From positions 750,268-814,267 of the forward strand of contig VXAY01002054.1 in NCBI GenBank assembly GCA_013399855.1: a stretch of DNA of 64,000 bases. The letters are read 5' to 3'. The position numbers and the translations under genes are program-made. Below, one piece after another: positions 41,661-54,040 of this stretch. How positions within the stretch are numbered: the stretch's first letter is position 1; the number at the start of each line of letters is the position of its first letter. The notes under the pieces were generated by a model. That model searched no databases. It had not been told where the DNA came from and saw only the letters and a program-made list of their open reading frames with translations. Source of the DNA: Oxyruncus cristatus (lineage: Eukaryota; Chordata; Aves; Passeriformes; Cotingidae).

Positions 41661-44600
41661 ACAAAAATAAGCCCCATCAAGACTCTTACCAGTCTGTTCA
41701 GGAAGGTAAAGAGATAAATCACGTCAGTAAAACCACCCTAGTACTCTGAAACTCATCTTTCCACACCAAAAATAAGCACATTCAGGAGAACTGACCAACT
41801 TTTCCTGATCTTGCTGTGTGCTGTATGGATAAACAGGTGATTTCCATTTTTGTGGTTATTTATCTTCTGCCTAAGCTTTTAGTAGTTATTATATATGCAC
41901 ACACACATATATATTTATGGTTATGAAGTGACTGGCACCCAACCTGGGCTCTCAGGCCACACCTGAAGGGCCAGGGAAATCAGCAAAGTCTGTTCCTTCA
42001 CTTCCATAGTCTGAATCATGCCTAAATGAAGCTAAAAGGAAGAATGGAAGAAAGGAAAGATATGTTTGATCAATCCTTGAAAATGTCTTAGTGTGAGATA
42101 AATAAAAACTTTGGGGTTTAACAGTGTAGAATTGAGTATTGATTGTTGTCCCTTGAAAGCAGAGAAGACAACATGGTTCTCAGGAGTAGCAGAAATTATT
42201 AAAGGAATAACTATAGCAGAGACTAGAGCATGCTGGAAGTGGGTTCAGGAACAACTTCTGATTTGTAGTATTTTATTCAGCACAAACAGATTTAACTGTC
42301 TCCAGAAGAGCTCAGGATCTAATGGAAAAATTTGGCTATGACAATATGCATAAAGATCAGCTTATCCCATGTAACTCACAGATAAGGTCAATTTTCTTCT
42401 TTATGAACTAGGATCTCTGGTCAGTCCTTTCTGCTCTCCTGCCAGTGCTTTGAACAATGTAATCTTTGTTATTTTGGGTTTAAAAAACTTTAAACACAAA
42501 CTTGGCACCGGTAGTTCTGAAATCCGGATTCTGGGAACAGTTAAGACAGTTACCTGAATCCCAGAAGCAGGTCAGCATTATTTACCGCATCACATCACTC
42601 TCCCAGCAGAAAAGCAGACAGCTACCCTCTCTGGCATGGCAGAACATTCTCTGGGCAAGAGGAGACTGAATGTGGCTGAGTAGCTTCCTGTAATAAAACA
42701 TACAGAACGAAATTCCCACGAGTTTGCCACTGGTATGTCCTCCAGGCAAAGCAGTTCAGAGAACACATGACAAGGCCACCAAATACTAAGAACATCTCAA
42801 TTATTCTCAAGAGACAGAAAACGCCTCAAGCCTCATGTGAGAACCCTATCACCTTGTCTCACCCTCTGTGCCTCTTCTGGCATGAATTCCTAAGGCTCCT
42901 TCACTGTGCCTCCGATAATTTCCTTTCTTCCAGTTGCCATACACAGAGTGCAAAAATGATGGGTACAGCAGCTGTGGATCCTGCCCAGGTGCCACAGGAA
43001 GCTCACTGTGGACAGCAGTTTCCACAGCCTGGAGTCCCAGGCAAGTCTCATAGGCACTGACTCTCAAACTCAAATGTTTCAAATTGCCCCAGAGGAATTT
43101 CTGTTCCTTCTGGGAATTTTCTGCCAGTTTAAACTACCTTTTGCTCTTCTGAAGCCTTAAAGAGGCTCTATATCCATGTGATTTCAACTTCAATTTGGTG
43201 CGAAGGTTTCTTCTTCCAACCTCATCATTTGCTTCCATTCATAACAGCAAGATATATGCAATTTCAGGCTGAATTATTTGCCTTTAATTTAATTGACTTC
43301 ATAAAAAAGCAGAACTTTTCTGACTGAAAGATCATTCAACATATGTGAACTTTACCCAACCTTATCTAGCTTTACTTTTAATGTGTTTACATCCTGCATC
43401 TGCCAGCAGCCAGAGTGAAAACTTGGACTATTTGTGAAGACACACAGTGTAATACTGGTTTGCAATTCTCTGCTCTCAGCTGCACAACATACCCACGAGG
43501 AGAACATTCCTCCAGGTCCACCAGAACATCCTCAGAGAGCTTAGATCTCTGCTTGCCTTCAAAAAGGAACTGAAAGACAGTAAGGAGGTCCATATTCCTA
43601 GAGAGTCCAAAGACTTTATTAATAGAAAGATTTGTTAGTCAAGATTTATCTCATTATCACTTTATCTCATTTATCACTTTATCTCATTAGAGAGGAAAAA
43701 AGTTTCACTCTACCATTTATACCTCAAAGCCAGTGTTGCAGGCAGAAAGGGCTGCAAGTAGGTAACTGCTTTCCACTGGATTTTTTTAACCAGGATTCAT
43801 AGGACAATGCTGCAGCCAGGCACATGTTTTAATAGAAATGGAAAACAAGTTAACCTGGCTGTGTTAGTCTGTGTTTGAATAAGTTTTAGTGGCTTTTCTT
43901 CACACAGTAGTTTTAAAACGATCTCTGCCTTTTGTTTCGGAAAAATTGGTAGCCAGTTTCTTTAATTTCTAACTTGAGCACAGTACTACATGGAGATGTA
44001 TTTGTGCCTTCGAGTAACTAGTGAAATAATGGACTTTTTTATATAGGAGAACTTTTATAGTAATTCCAAATGAGAGAAGACTATGCAGAGGTATTTTGAG
44101 AATAAAATCCATTGGACGAAGGAGCTGTTTTCCCACAGCACACAAACAGCTAAACAACTTTGACATTCCTGTCTTAGCTCAGATTGGATCCTCTATTCTT
44201 CTCCATCCTCCTCATTGTGAGGATACATCTATTTAGGAATCTTATTTAGTGTCCAATAAATATTTACTGTACTGGAAGCTCAAATACACCCAGATTAGCA
44301 TGCTGTGCTAAATAACAGTCAATGTCCTTGTTGTTTTCAAAGATCAGTGTCCAAATAAAAGTGCTGCAGAATTAAGTGAAAGACATGTATAAAATGTAGA
44401 TATGTGGGAAAAAAGAAATGCAGGAAAAAAACCTTCCTTCAGAAATCCAGATAGTGAAAAAGGTAATAATTTAAGCTCACCTACCCAAGACACTGTTAGA
44501 TAACTGGAGGAAAGGGAAAAAACCCCACAAAACACAAAACCATCACCCAGAAAAATGACTTGGCTTTCTTCGTCCAAAGCATTCCAAAACCATGTGTCCT

Positions 44601-44734
44601 TGGAACATTCCAAATAACAAATCCCCCTTGTACAAAGCTTTTCTGGCACCCTGGTCCAGATCTGCGTCTGGTCTCTCAGCTAATGCTGCACTCACATTTT
44701 TTTTAGAACGTTGCTAAACATATGACTTCCATTC
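41661..44734. other. Intergenic, nothing recognised
   Basis: Contains a CA/TA microsatellite near 41890-41915 and the short tandem repeat listed separately. No coding signal was found. Confidence 0.6.
43644..43691 (+). repeat. Short tandem repeat of a ~17-bp TTTATCTCAT-type unit
   Basis: 'tttatctcattatcac', 'tttatctcatttatcac' and 'tttatctcatta' follow one another, giving almost three units. Confidence 0.85.
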
Positions 44735-44749
44735 AAAAAAAAAAAAAAA

Positions 44750-44768
44750 NNNNNNNNNNNNNNNNNNN
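44750..44768. other. Assembly gap (19 N) next to a poly(A) run
   Basis: The Ns follow a 15-base A run (44735-44749) and precede CTTTTTTG. The true length of the missing sequence is unknown. Confidence 0.98.
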
Positions 44769-44804
44769 CTTTTTTGTGCAAGTGTTTTTCTACCTGCTGG
44801 AATG

Positions 44805-44990
44805 TGTCAGGACCCTGAGAGCACCAACAGGTCCTAATTTCCCTCATCTGAGGCATCTGCCCGTGCTCTGTCTGCCCAGGAATTGCATTTAAGCTCCTTG
44901 CTCTTATCCCCTGCCTGAGCTGTGCTCAGCCTGCGGCCTCACTGCTCCTGACTTGCTCTCAGACCCACCTTTCTGCTTGGGTCTTTGATC
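44805..44990 (+). repeat. LTR-like dispersed repeat, copy A
   Basis: It shares two blocks with copy B at 52125-52345: 'ccctgagagcacca' (44813) and, about 64 bp later, 'tctgcccagg aattgcatttaagctc' (44871-44896). The TTTAA box followed by a pyrimidine-rich stretch resembles an LTR promoter, but the family was not identified. It begins 36 bp right of the assembly gap, so the left part may be missing. Confidence 0.5.
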
Positions 44991-45392
44991 CACAAACAGA
45001 ACAGAGCAATGTATTCTGGAAGCTGTAGATATTCTAAAAGTCATAGATTCACTGCCTGTGCTTAAAAAGTCCTCCTAGTCCATGTTCTAAGTATGTAGCA
45101 CTTTGTAGACAACAGGCAAACTAACATTAAACCTGTCCAAAGAAGGTGAAATAAAAGTGCCTATAAATGTACTTTGTTATTAGTGCCACAGATTTGGCCC
45201 GTTAAATACACAAATGATCTCACTCACAGGCCAGTGCAAGCCTTTTCCATCCCCTGTGATATGCACAGGATACCACAAGGACTTCAGTATATACTGGTTT
45301 CAAAGTAACACACCACAACCTCCCAGCAGGAATGAAGAGGTCAGTTCTGCTATAGATAGCATCAGTGATAATCTAGAACAGTCACAGTGTGC

Positions 45393-46229
45393 TTACTGCA
45401 GAGCAAAGAATAATGAAACAATGTACCAACCTTCGCTCCAAGAACTTCCATACCAGAATTTCTCATAGGATCTTAAAGTTGCCTTCAGATCCTTTCCAGA
45501 GTCTACCCAGAAACTCAGTGATTTATTCCCAGTTTCAAAAACCAAGCCACATGCTGTTTCTACATAATAAATATACAGAAAATAAAGTACAGTCCATAGA
45601 AAAGAGAAAGGGAGAATACTGTAACACCCACAGTGACTGAAAGAATTAGGATTGCTCATTGCAGACAGGCAGGGGCTGGGGCGTGATAATGAATTTTGAA
45701 ATGCAAAAGGCTGCTGCAGAGCTCTGTGAAGAACAGATAGGGCAGCATGCAGTGCTATAAAATCACAGCTTCTTGGTTTGGTTCTTCGTTCTGCACTTTG
45801 CACTTTTACTGAAGCAGACATTAGTTGGGAACTGACAGAAAAGAGTAAGGAGCTAGGAGAGAGAACCATGAAAAGGGATAAGGCAACACAGCAGGCTGGA
45901 AAGACTTTAAAATAAATATCCTTCCAAAAACCCTTCTGGATTGCTGAGACTACTTTTATCAGGGAGAAGGAAGAAAATACCTCAGGATGAGAATTCAATT
46001 GCAGAATGAGTCCTGGTGAAGGCTTAGCTATTGTACTTGTCCTGCAGCAAGAATAGGAGAGAACCTGGAGATCAAGTCTAAACACAAAGGGAGCTCTTTG
46101 ACAAGCAGGACAGTGATCTCCACAGGGACTTGGACAAAATGACTTGCAGAAGGTGGGAGAAAGCTGAGCCCTGCTTTTACTGCAAAGGTGGCTGAACACT
46201 GGAATAGTGTTTGCAGACCATTCTTGCAT
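45393..46229 (-). other. Long open frame (278 codons), probably not a gene
   Basis: This is the longest uninterrupted frame outside OSGIN1. Its 5' end overlaps the CR1 tail at 46.17-46.35 kb. The predicted product has hydrophobic stretches (FLWTVLYFLYIYYV) but no family resemblance. Confidence 0.12.
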
Positions 46230-46345
46230 ATATTTAAAACCTAACTGCTCATGGTCCTGGGCAACCTGCTCTAGCTGACCCTGCTTTAAACAAGGGGAGT
46301 TGGACTAGAGGGTCACCTGAGGTCCCTTTCAACCTCAATTATTCT
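46170..46345 (+). mobile_element. CR1-like LINE 3' tail, short and diverged
   Basis: 'ggtggctgaacactggaata', 'gggcaacctgctctagctga', 'ggggagttggactagagggt' and 'gaggtccctttcaacctcaa' followed by 'attattctg' match the CR1 3' region. Its start is uncertain. Confidence 0.8.
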
Positions 46346-49300
46346 GTTCAGCCAGGCTGAATTTAGCACATTGTTAAATTATTCAAAAGTATAACTTTTT
46401 GCTAAAAAAAGTTCTCTTCTGGATAGAATACACAAATAAAAAGGCAGTTTTCCTAGTCCTCAACAAGGGATGGTGATAATTTTGTATATGAATCATAGCC
46501 AAAAAATGGGGCAGAAAAGAAGCATTTGGGCCTCCCATATACAGAAAGCTGGAGAAAGGATTTGGAATAACTACCAAAAATACACCAAGGGGAGTGATCA
46601 GAAGGAGGGTGGACAACCAGGAAAACACCATAGTCAAGGGAGCAGAAGGTTCCAAAACTGTGCTTCAGCATGGTTAGGGGTCGTGAGGGTGAAGTACCAC
46701 TCTTGACTGAGTGTTCATTGTAGGCTTTGGCAAGAACAACTGTTGAGTCAAGAAATAGCTCACATTTTTTGCTTTACTTAAGAGCTAACTAAAATATTAA
46801 AACAATGTTTCAGTTTGGTTTTTTGTTTTTAAATCACTAATCTTATTTTATAGCTGAAGTTATCCCTATACACAGAAGTTTCTGGGTAAAGTTTCCAAAA
46901 GTACACAAGTCCCTTGGATGCTTCTAAAAAATCTCATTCCATTGCTTTGCACTGTCAGTAGTGCAGACAACTGAACACTTAATCTGGTCCAGACACTCCT
47001 GGCTAACTGAAAGGATGCCTGCAGCACATCTCTAGTGCAAGTCCCTTCAAAACACCAACACATTCTTGCACTTACTCCCATTCTTGATTAAAACTTACTC
47101 TGTGATTGCTGCTCTCCAGCCTGTGCTGCCAGTGGTTTGCTGTCTTTCATAGCTGAAGGACAGTTACATAAAGGTCTCCACAGTCCCTTCCCCATAGCAT
47201 TGGCTGGGAATTTATCCAAGGTGCTTAGGTGCTGAAATAATTAGGAACAGAACAGACTATAATGGGACAATATAAAGGACTTTTAAGGCCAGGGACAAGT
47301 GCCAAAATCACTCTGGGAGAGTGTTAAGATTTCCTGGGACATCCTGGTTTTATTTATTAACTGTAGGAATTTTTTCCTCATGCCAACACTTATGTGTGAT
47401 CATAATATGTAAAAATCTACTTTCTAAAATCTGGTGAAGTTCCAGGAAAGAGTTACACAAGCTCCACATGTAAACTGATGATGTAATCCACATTCAATCC
47501 TGCTTTAACAATGTTCAGCTAGAACTGAATTTAGCAAGATCCATAACGACTGGAGGTTCACCTTCTGTATCCACTGCCACTGGTAAGGGCAGATCCACAT
47601 TTGTTAGAGGTTCATGTTTGTACTTTTATCCATTCGTGCTGGTAACTCTTTTGATAAATAACTTGGACTGGCTTTTCAGAGAATCTCAGGACTCACAATA
47701 GCAAACAGAGCCGCAAACTGTTAGCTCAAAGAGAAGAGGAAGCTCGTGACCTCTATTGAAAAGAAGAGATAAGGATCAAAAAATCCAGCCTATTGAAAAA
47801 TATGGCCTAAAGATGTGATTCCATTAACCAGTAGTTAATAGAATCACATGAAGAAAGTCTTGCTTGGTGGACTGAGCAAGGGGTGCAGAAAGTGCCAGAG
47901 TAGATTTAGTCTTGCCTCATCTTGAGAGCTCAAGTCTTGATCTCAAAACACACCTCCTGAATTCTACAGCCCTCCTTAGGCAGATTAGGGACACACTTAA
48001 ATAACCTACTAGATTGAAGCCTGAATGTACAGCACTGGGAAATGAAACTCAGAAATTTACTGTAATACTAACCTGGCTGTCCAGTTGTAATTGGAAATAA
48101 TCTCTGTGTAAATACTGGTCAGAAGTGGTTTAGACACTGCTGCTGTTGTTTGTGAACCCTTTATTCTATACACTCCCTCTCATTTCAGTGAGGTTTTGCC
48201 ACTAAGGTTTCCCATAGCCCTAATTCTGGTTGTAAATTTTTTTTTTGCATTACTCTCTTGGAACAAAGGAGGGGTAACAAAACTCTTCTTCCTTGCACCT
48301 ATGCTATGTTCTTATAGGATTAGGCTTGAGAACAGGGAGATCTGGTGCTAGGAGCTGTAGTTTGGCTACATCTGAAAATGCTACTGAATTAAACCTAATC
48401 CAAGCACCTGAGATATGACAAATTTCCATCAAATCCAGGATTTGGTCTCTTTTCCATCTTCTCCCTTGCCAACTATTCACCCCTGTGATAGACTCCTAGA
48501 CGTGCTCCAAATCAGTGTTTCCAAAGCAGACCTGCCAAATGGACAAACCCCACTATTGTGACCTGCCCTGCTCCAGGATCAGGCCCTGGCTCTGTGCAGG
48601 ACTCCCCTGATTCCTCAGCAGCTCAAGCAGCCCAAGACTTGATTTGCAGGTCCTGGGCAGACCAGCCCTGCTATGGGCACACCACCAGCCCCACAGGGCA
48701 CCTGCCTGAGGATCTCCACCATGGAACTGGGAGCCTGAACCTTCGGGGTGCCCTGTTTTAGGGCACAAATAGACACAAACCGGGTCTGGCATCTCTAAAC
48801 CTGACTTTTGTCAATTCTGTGGGTGTTAACAGTGAAAGACATGATGTGGAAATAGCTGTTCTGTCTGTGAGAGTTTTCTACCAGTCTGTGGAACTGTCAA
48901 GATGAAGTTTTTCAAATAGCAGCGCAAACCTGGGAGTACAAGCTCTGTATATGGAGTACAAGCTCTGTATTTAGAGCTCATCTTGCCCTTTTTCCTGTTT
49001 CAAAGAAACAAAAATTTCAGGGAAATGGTAATTTCACCGAAATCCCAATATTTATTGTGAATTAGAAACCCTTCTGGTCAGGCCTATCAGCACATGGCAA
49101 AGTTTATTCAAATAATGCAGCAGCGACCTCTGCTGCACAACCGATGCTCCTTCATACCTGTTTCACAAATAAATCTGCTGTTAATACTCTTCCAGATAAG
49201 ATAAAACAACAATTTTTTTCAAAAACAAGTATACTTACCTCAAGGTAAGAGCATTCCTCTCTTTACTGATAAAGGGGAGGGCTTCAAACAGCAGAAGATA

Positions 49301-49876
49301 ATTTTTGAAGTTACTGGCATGAAGATACCACAATTTATTTTGAATGCTTTCACTGGTTATCAAGGATAGTATTAGCATTAAATGAACCTTGAACTCCCCT
49401 CATAAAAATATCTCTGTTAATGTTACTGGGAAAGAACCTGAGGCAAAAGCCACAGGGTGATGTGCCAACAGACACACATGACATCGGTGGCAGAGGCATC
49501 ACCTTCAGGGAGAATAATGATTTCAAGCCCTATTCTTTAATCACAGGATGACCCTTTCCCTTCCCTTTGCTGGATCAGAAGAATATCAATCAACTGTAAA
49601 AGACATGTAAAAGACATCACGGCCTGGACATGATGCCCCCCACCATCCATGTGACAAGGGAAAGCAAGAGAAACTGGAAAAACAGGATCCTTGTTTTCAG
49701 CCTGTGACTTTACTTGATCTTCTGAGAACACAAATGGCAGTAAGCAGTCATAAGCCTCTTGCTTTGATCTTAATGAAGTGTTGAGCAACCACAAATTCTG
49801 CTAAGTCACAGAGGCAACATGGAAAATGGTATCCTTCCCCTTCCCTCCCACAACTAACTCTTCTCTTTCCACTCAG
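46346..49876. other. Intergenic, nothing recognised
   Basis: Holds the 20-bp tandem duplication listed separately and no supported gene. The local GC rise at 48.53-48.78 kb could be an old repeat that was not identified. Confidence 0.55.
48933..48972 (+). repeat. 20-bp tandem duplication
   Basis: ggagtacaagctctgtatat is followed by ggagtacaagctctgtattt, with one mismatch. Confidence 0.9.
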
Positions 49877-50011
49877 TCCTCCAAGGGACCATACATTGCA
49901 TATATCAGGAACTTGAGTCTGGCCCCTGCAATGGTCCAGCATTTCTGCACTCGGTTCTGTTCCAAAAAAGTTAAAGCTGGCACAGAGCAAAGCTGTGTGA
50001 TCTCACACTGA
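49877..50011 (+). other. Exon-like segment with stop, unidentified
   Basis: It follows the very good acceptor CTCTTCTCTTTCCACTCAG. The frame SSKGPYIAYIRNLSLAPAMV... is open for 44 codons to TGA. No homologue is recognised, and the opposite strand is also open here. Confidence 0.18.
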
Positions 50012-51035
50012 CCCTGAGTGGTGAAACTAGGCTGGAGCAAGCAGCCACCTTCACTCAAACCCTCCAGCCATGAGCACAGGCTTTCTGGCAGCTTTGGGAA
50101 GTTATTGTCCATTTATTACTGCCAGTGACATCCAATTCAATTGATAACAGGAGTAAAAAGAGTTTTCAAAATTTTAATCTCAGGAGTGCAATTGTAATCT
50201 CAAAGGCCAGTGAGCAAGGGTGGTGTGGCAAGCTGGCTTGCTGTGTATCAGTGAAACGCTGTCCACCGTGTCTACTACTACACTACTGTCCATTCTTTGC
50301 CCTTTTTAGTTTTTCAATATTCTTTTCTCTTTACAGTTTTTTGACATTCTTTTCAGAGATGTGCTAGAGCTGTGTGTGGATTTCCACCTTGCTGCTGCTC
50401 TCTATATAAACATCACCCTGTTTCTATCTCCCTTGCCCTCATTTCAGTTTTGGAGGTATTGCCTTCCAGGATAAGTCTCATTGTCTAGGCAAGCTCACAT
50501 TGTTTTTGCTGCATGAGGCACTAACTTCAGCCCTGCCTTTATGAAAAAAGCATTTTACAAGAATGAGCCCAGCAAACAAACAACCTGATTCTCTTCTGTA
50601 TTGCTTTTTAATCTTCCACCATTTTTTCGCATCAGTCACGGCTTTCATATTTACTCTCAGATTTCCTTATTTTCCACTTTACATATGCAACACTTATAAG
50701 TATCTTGAGACTAAGCTTATAAGCAGAACCTGTCATAAGGAAAAGCAATTATGTTACCTCATGCTGAAAGGGACAGTTTTCCCTCTAAAGTGAAACGAAA
50801 ATTAGCTTCCACGTGCTCAGAATGAAAGCGGATGTTTTGCAAGCCAGGCTACACAAATTTCCCTGAAATTCCACTTATGAAATAGCAGAAAAGAAACATA
50901 ATCGCATTTTTCCCAATACTGAAAGGATGAGAGAGAAATAGTAGTAATGTGGTAGCTGGACAAATTTAAATTAACTCAAGGCATAAGAAGGTAAAATAAA
51001 GATGTCCTTTAATGCCTTTTATTCTTTGTTTACAG

Positions 51036-51371
51036 CACTGTGAACCCAGTGGCTTTAAAAATTTCTCAGGTTTGAATGCTCAGTGTAACACAGGTGACCT
51101 CATGAAACCACAGTATTATTGTCTTGGACATCCACCATCTACACTGGTTTTTCAAAGTATGCCTGGTATTTTCTTGGAAGCCCAAAGAGAGCAGCAACCT
51201 CTCAAATGGTACGTATGGTAGTATATTCACATGACAAGATTAATTTATTTTTAACATCTTTACTGACGTGTAAGTATTTGTTTTCATTTCAGTGTAGTGG
51301 TCCTGTACAGGAATACTTTGCAGTCAGGAGGCACCTTGAGTGGTCTCTGTGACTGCACAGGAGCTTCCTGA
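51036..51371 (+). other. Exon-like pair, unidentified
   Basis: 51036-51208 (173 nt) lies between the acceptor TTCTTTGTTTACAG and the donor AAATG|GTACGT. 51293-51371 follows the acceptor TTTTCATTTCAG and reads to TGA. The phases fit (LK-C-VVVLYRNTLQSGGTL), giving 82 codons across an 84-bp intron. The product is not recognised; an 84-bp intron is short but possible. Confidence 0.25.
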
Positions 51372-52124
51372 ACAGCAGAATCCTTCTCCACCTGCCAACC
51401 AGCACTGAAGCCTGAACACAGCTGTTGTGAGCAGTCCCATGCTGTGTTTTCTAAACACCGTTCTCACCATTCTAGTCATGCCTGTGGGGATTTTACATAC
51501 CGACCAGACCTACTGGTGCACAGGAACAAAGCTGTCACCTCCTAATCTCCAGCAGACCACAATGAGTTAACTCCTAGTTCGGGTAGAAGCTAACTCACAG
51601 AAAGTATTTACAGAAACTTGTTTTCTTTGATACTTTCCTCGTGGTTTTCCACCTCCTGAAGAAGTTCCTCCAAATAAATCACAACTCTTTTCTCCAGAAG
51701 GATAATACAGAATAAAACTTGCAATGACTGTGAACACTCCCTGTGCTAAAAGAAGCAAAACTTACTCACTAGTGTGTCAAAATATGTTTATTTTAGGTTT
51801 ATCACCAAAAAGAGGAGAAGGCAGTCGGAGCATTAAAATTACAGACTTCTTTGGAACAGATAGGAATATTAAATTCTGCAGCTCTGGACAGTAGCTCATG
51901 AGAACTGCAAGACAGTAGCATCGTAGCACACAAAGCTATTAAAATTATTCTTTTTAAGATTGGTGTAGATGTTCAGAAACGGATCCCACCAAAGACTACT
52001 GAACCATTACAGATTAAATATTCGTTATAGCCTAGAAAATCTACATGAAACCCTTTGATACACAGTATTTTCAAAGAGCTTACCTGTAAGGGAAGATAAG
52101 CTATGACTATTGGAATTGAATTCT

Positions 52125-52345
52125 GTCAGTGCCCTGAGAGCACCAAAATCATCCTCAGCAGCATCATCTGGGACCTCCACCCACGTGCTGTCTGCCCAGA
52201 ACTGCATTTAAGCTCAGATCCTCAGCAGTGTTTCTTCTCTGAGCAGTTTTGTTGGTGTGTTTGGGTCTAGCCTGGATCCTTGGGGTGTGGGTTTGCCCTC
52301 ACACTTGCCTCTTGGCTCTGGACTTGCATCTGACCCCAGTTTCCT
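52125..52345 (+). repeat. LTR-like dispersed repeat, copy B
   Basis: 'ccctgagagcaccaa' (52132) and 'tctgcccagaactgcattta' (52191) keep the same 64-65 bp spacing as copy A. Divergence increases on the 3' side. No flanking target-site duplication was recognised. Confidence 0.5.
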
Positions 52346-53733
52346 CATTAGGTCGTGGGGCAGGGAAAAAATATTAAAAAAACCCTGCTGGGTAATCAAA
52401 ATTAAGGTTATCTGATGAAGCTGTATGTAACAACTGAAATCAAACTGGACTGACAGGCCCAGCAGAGGTTTTTCCTAAGGCACTAAGGTCTCCAAAGTTC
52501 TCTTCTGCAGAGCTGCTTTCCAGCTGTTGTTGCCAGCAGATACCTGTGCCTGGGGTTGTTCCTGGGGTGTGGAACTTGATAGTTTCCCTTTGACCTCCTG
52601 TTTGCACCTTCCTTCATCCTGTTGAGTTGCTCCTGAGTGGCAGCACAACCACTGACTCTTAATCCAGAGAGTCTCTAAGTTTGGTGTCCACACTGTCAGA
52701 CGTGTGCTGCTGTATTTTGCTTTAAGAGGAAACCATTTTCTGGAGATGTGCAAACACACTCAGTGCCAGCTGCTTCTCCCAGCTGGAACCTGAGCTTACG
52801 TCTGGCACCTGTGTAAGCTGGGAAGAGCAGGGCTTTTCCCTGAGCCTGCCCATGTTAGGGCTTACCAGGTCTTGCACAAATTCTAATGTTTCCTTTTTAA
52901 TGTCTTCCATACAGCTGTCTGTTTTGCTACCCACTTTGCTGCGCTATTGAAGCTGAGAGGAAGTGTCACTTCAGGACACGGATAAGCCTCGGGATTTTTT
53001 TGTCTCTCACAGTACAACTGGGGAATTTGCAACAGGTTTCTTTTTGTTGCCACTTCCTGGAAAGAACACAACGGAACAAAATCCTCCCAGTACAGGCTGT
53101 TCTCACTTGTGCCATTCTGCTATTTTCAGCCTTAAAAAGCAAAAATCAAAAAAGTAGGTACAGTGGTATTATTAGAACAGTTTACTTTTCAGTGACATTC
53201 ATTTGCCTTTATAAAAATGGATAGATCATTGACAAGAATATCAACCCCAAAAGAAGATTATGCTGCATTGTTGCCACATTTTCTTAAACCATGGGAATAT
53301 TATCATATTTTGGCTCAAGTGTCTTTGCTAGAGATGAAATGCTGATTTCTAAAGAAAGCCAGCAAACAGGCATCACACTCCTGAGGGCAGACAGCACTGG
53401 GGCTCTCTAGCCTGTTTGGACACTGCCTGCATGTCTTTCGTGCTGTGTGTCCCTGTTCTCTCAGCACTTTCACAGCGACAATTGTTGTGATCTCCATGGA
53501 CTAAGCCATTAGAAAACTTACTGGAAGTAAGTGCCAAGCAAAAGTCAAAGAACTGTCAAGTTTAGCCTCCTTTGAGAAGCTTGTTTGCAACGTTGCCATC
53601 TCCAACATTCAAAAACTCAGCTGCTCAAACTAATAAGCTTTTGATGAGACTATGTGTAATAAACAATGTCTTGTGCTCTTTTCAGTGGTCTTCCAAACTC
53701 CTGGATCTCTAATGAATAGTTTCAGATGGTTTT

Positions 53734-53799
53734 GATTTGGCAACTTCCAAATGAAAGCTGAAACTTGATTTGGCAACCTCCAAATGAAAGCTGAAACTT
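53734..53799 (+). repeat. 33-bp tandem duplication
   Basis: Two adjacent 33-bp units begin gatttggcaac and end ctgaaactt, with one difference (T to C). It is a recent local duplication 110 bp left of the exon-like segment at 53909. Confidence 0.9.
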
Positions 53800-53908
53800 A
53801 ATTACTGCAAGATCTGTTAAAACTACTTTATTAATAAATTTTGAACAGGATTGAAGTTCCATAAGCAGATTTTTTTTGGTATAGAAATACCTCCTTTCAT
53901 TTTTTCAG

Positions 53909-54040
53909 GAGCTCTCTATTCACATCACTTGTGCAATTCATGGATTCTTACCCAGCTAACATTTCTCAGGTCAACAAAGGCCCTTTTGATCAGCAAAGGG
54001 TTATGAGACTTGTAGTGGGAAAAACTGGTGGGAAACCAAG
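53909..54040 (+). other. Exon-like segment, unidentified
   Basis: The acceptor CTTTCATTTTTTCAG and the donor CCAAG|GTAAAT bound 132 nt. Only one frame is open, including SSLFTSLVQFMDSYPANISQ and ending RLVVGKTGGKPR. A weak resemblance to a P-loop (GKTGGK without the following S/T) is not enough to name it. It could be a cryptic exon. Confidence 0.22.

Noticed and set aside
53909..54040. GKTGGK read as a GIMAP-type P-loop
   Set aside because: The motif lacks the Ser/Thr after GK, and the surrounding sequence does not follow the AIG1 domain.
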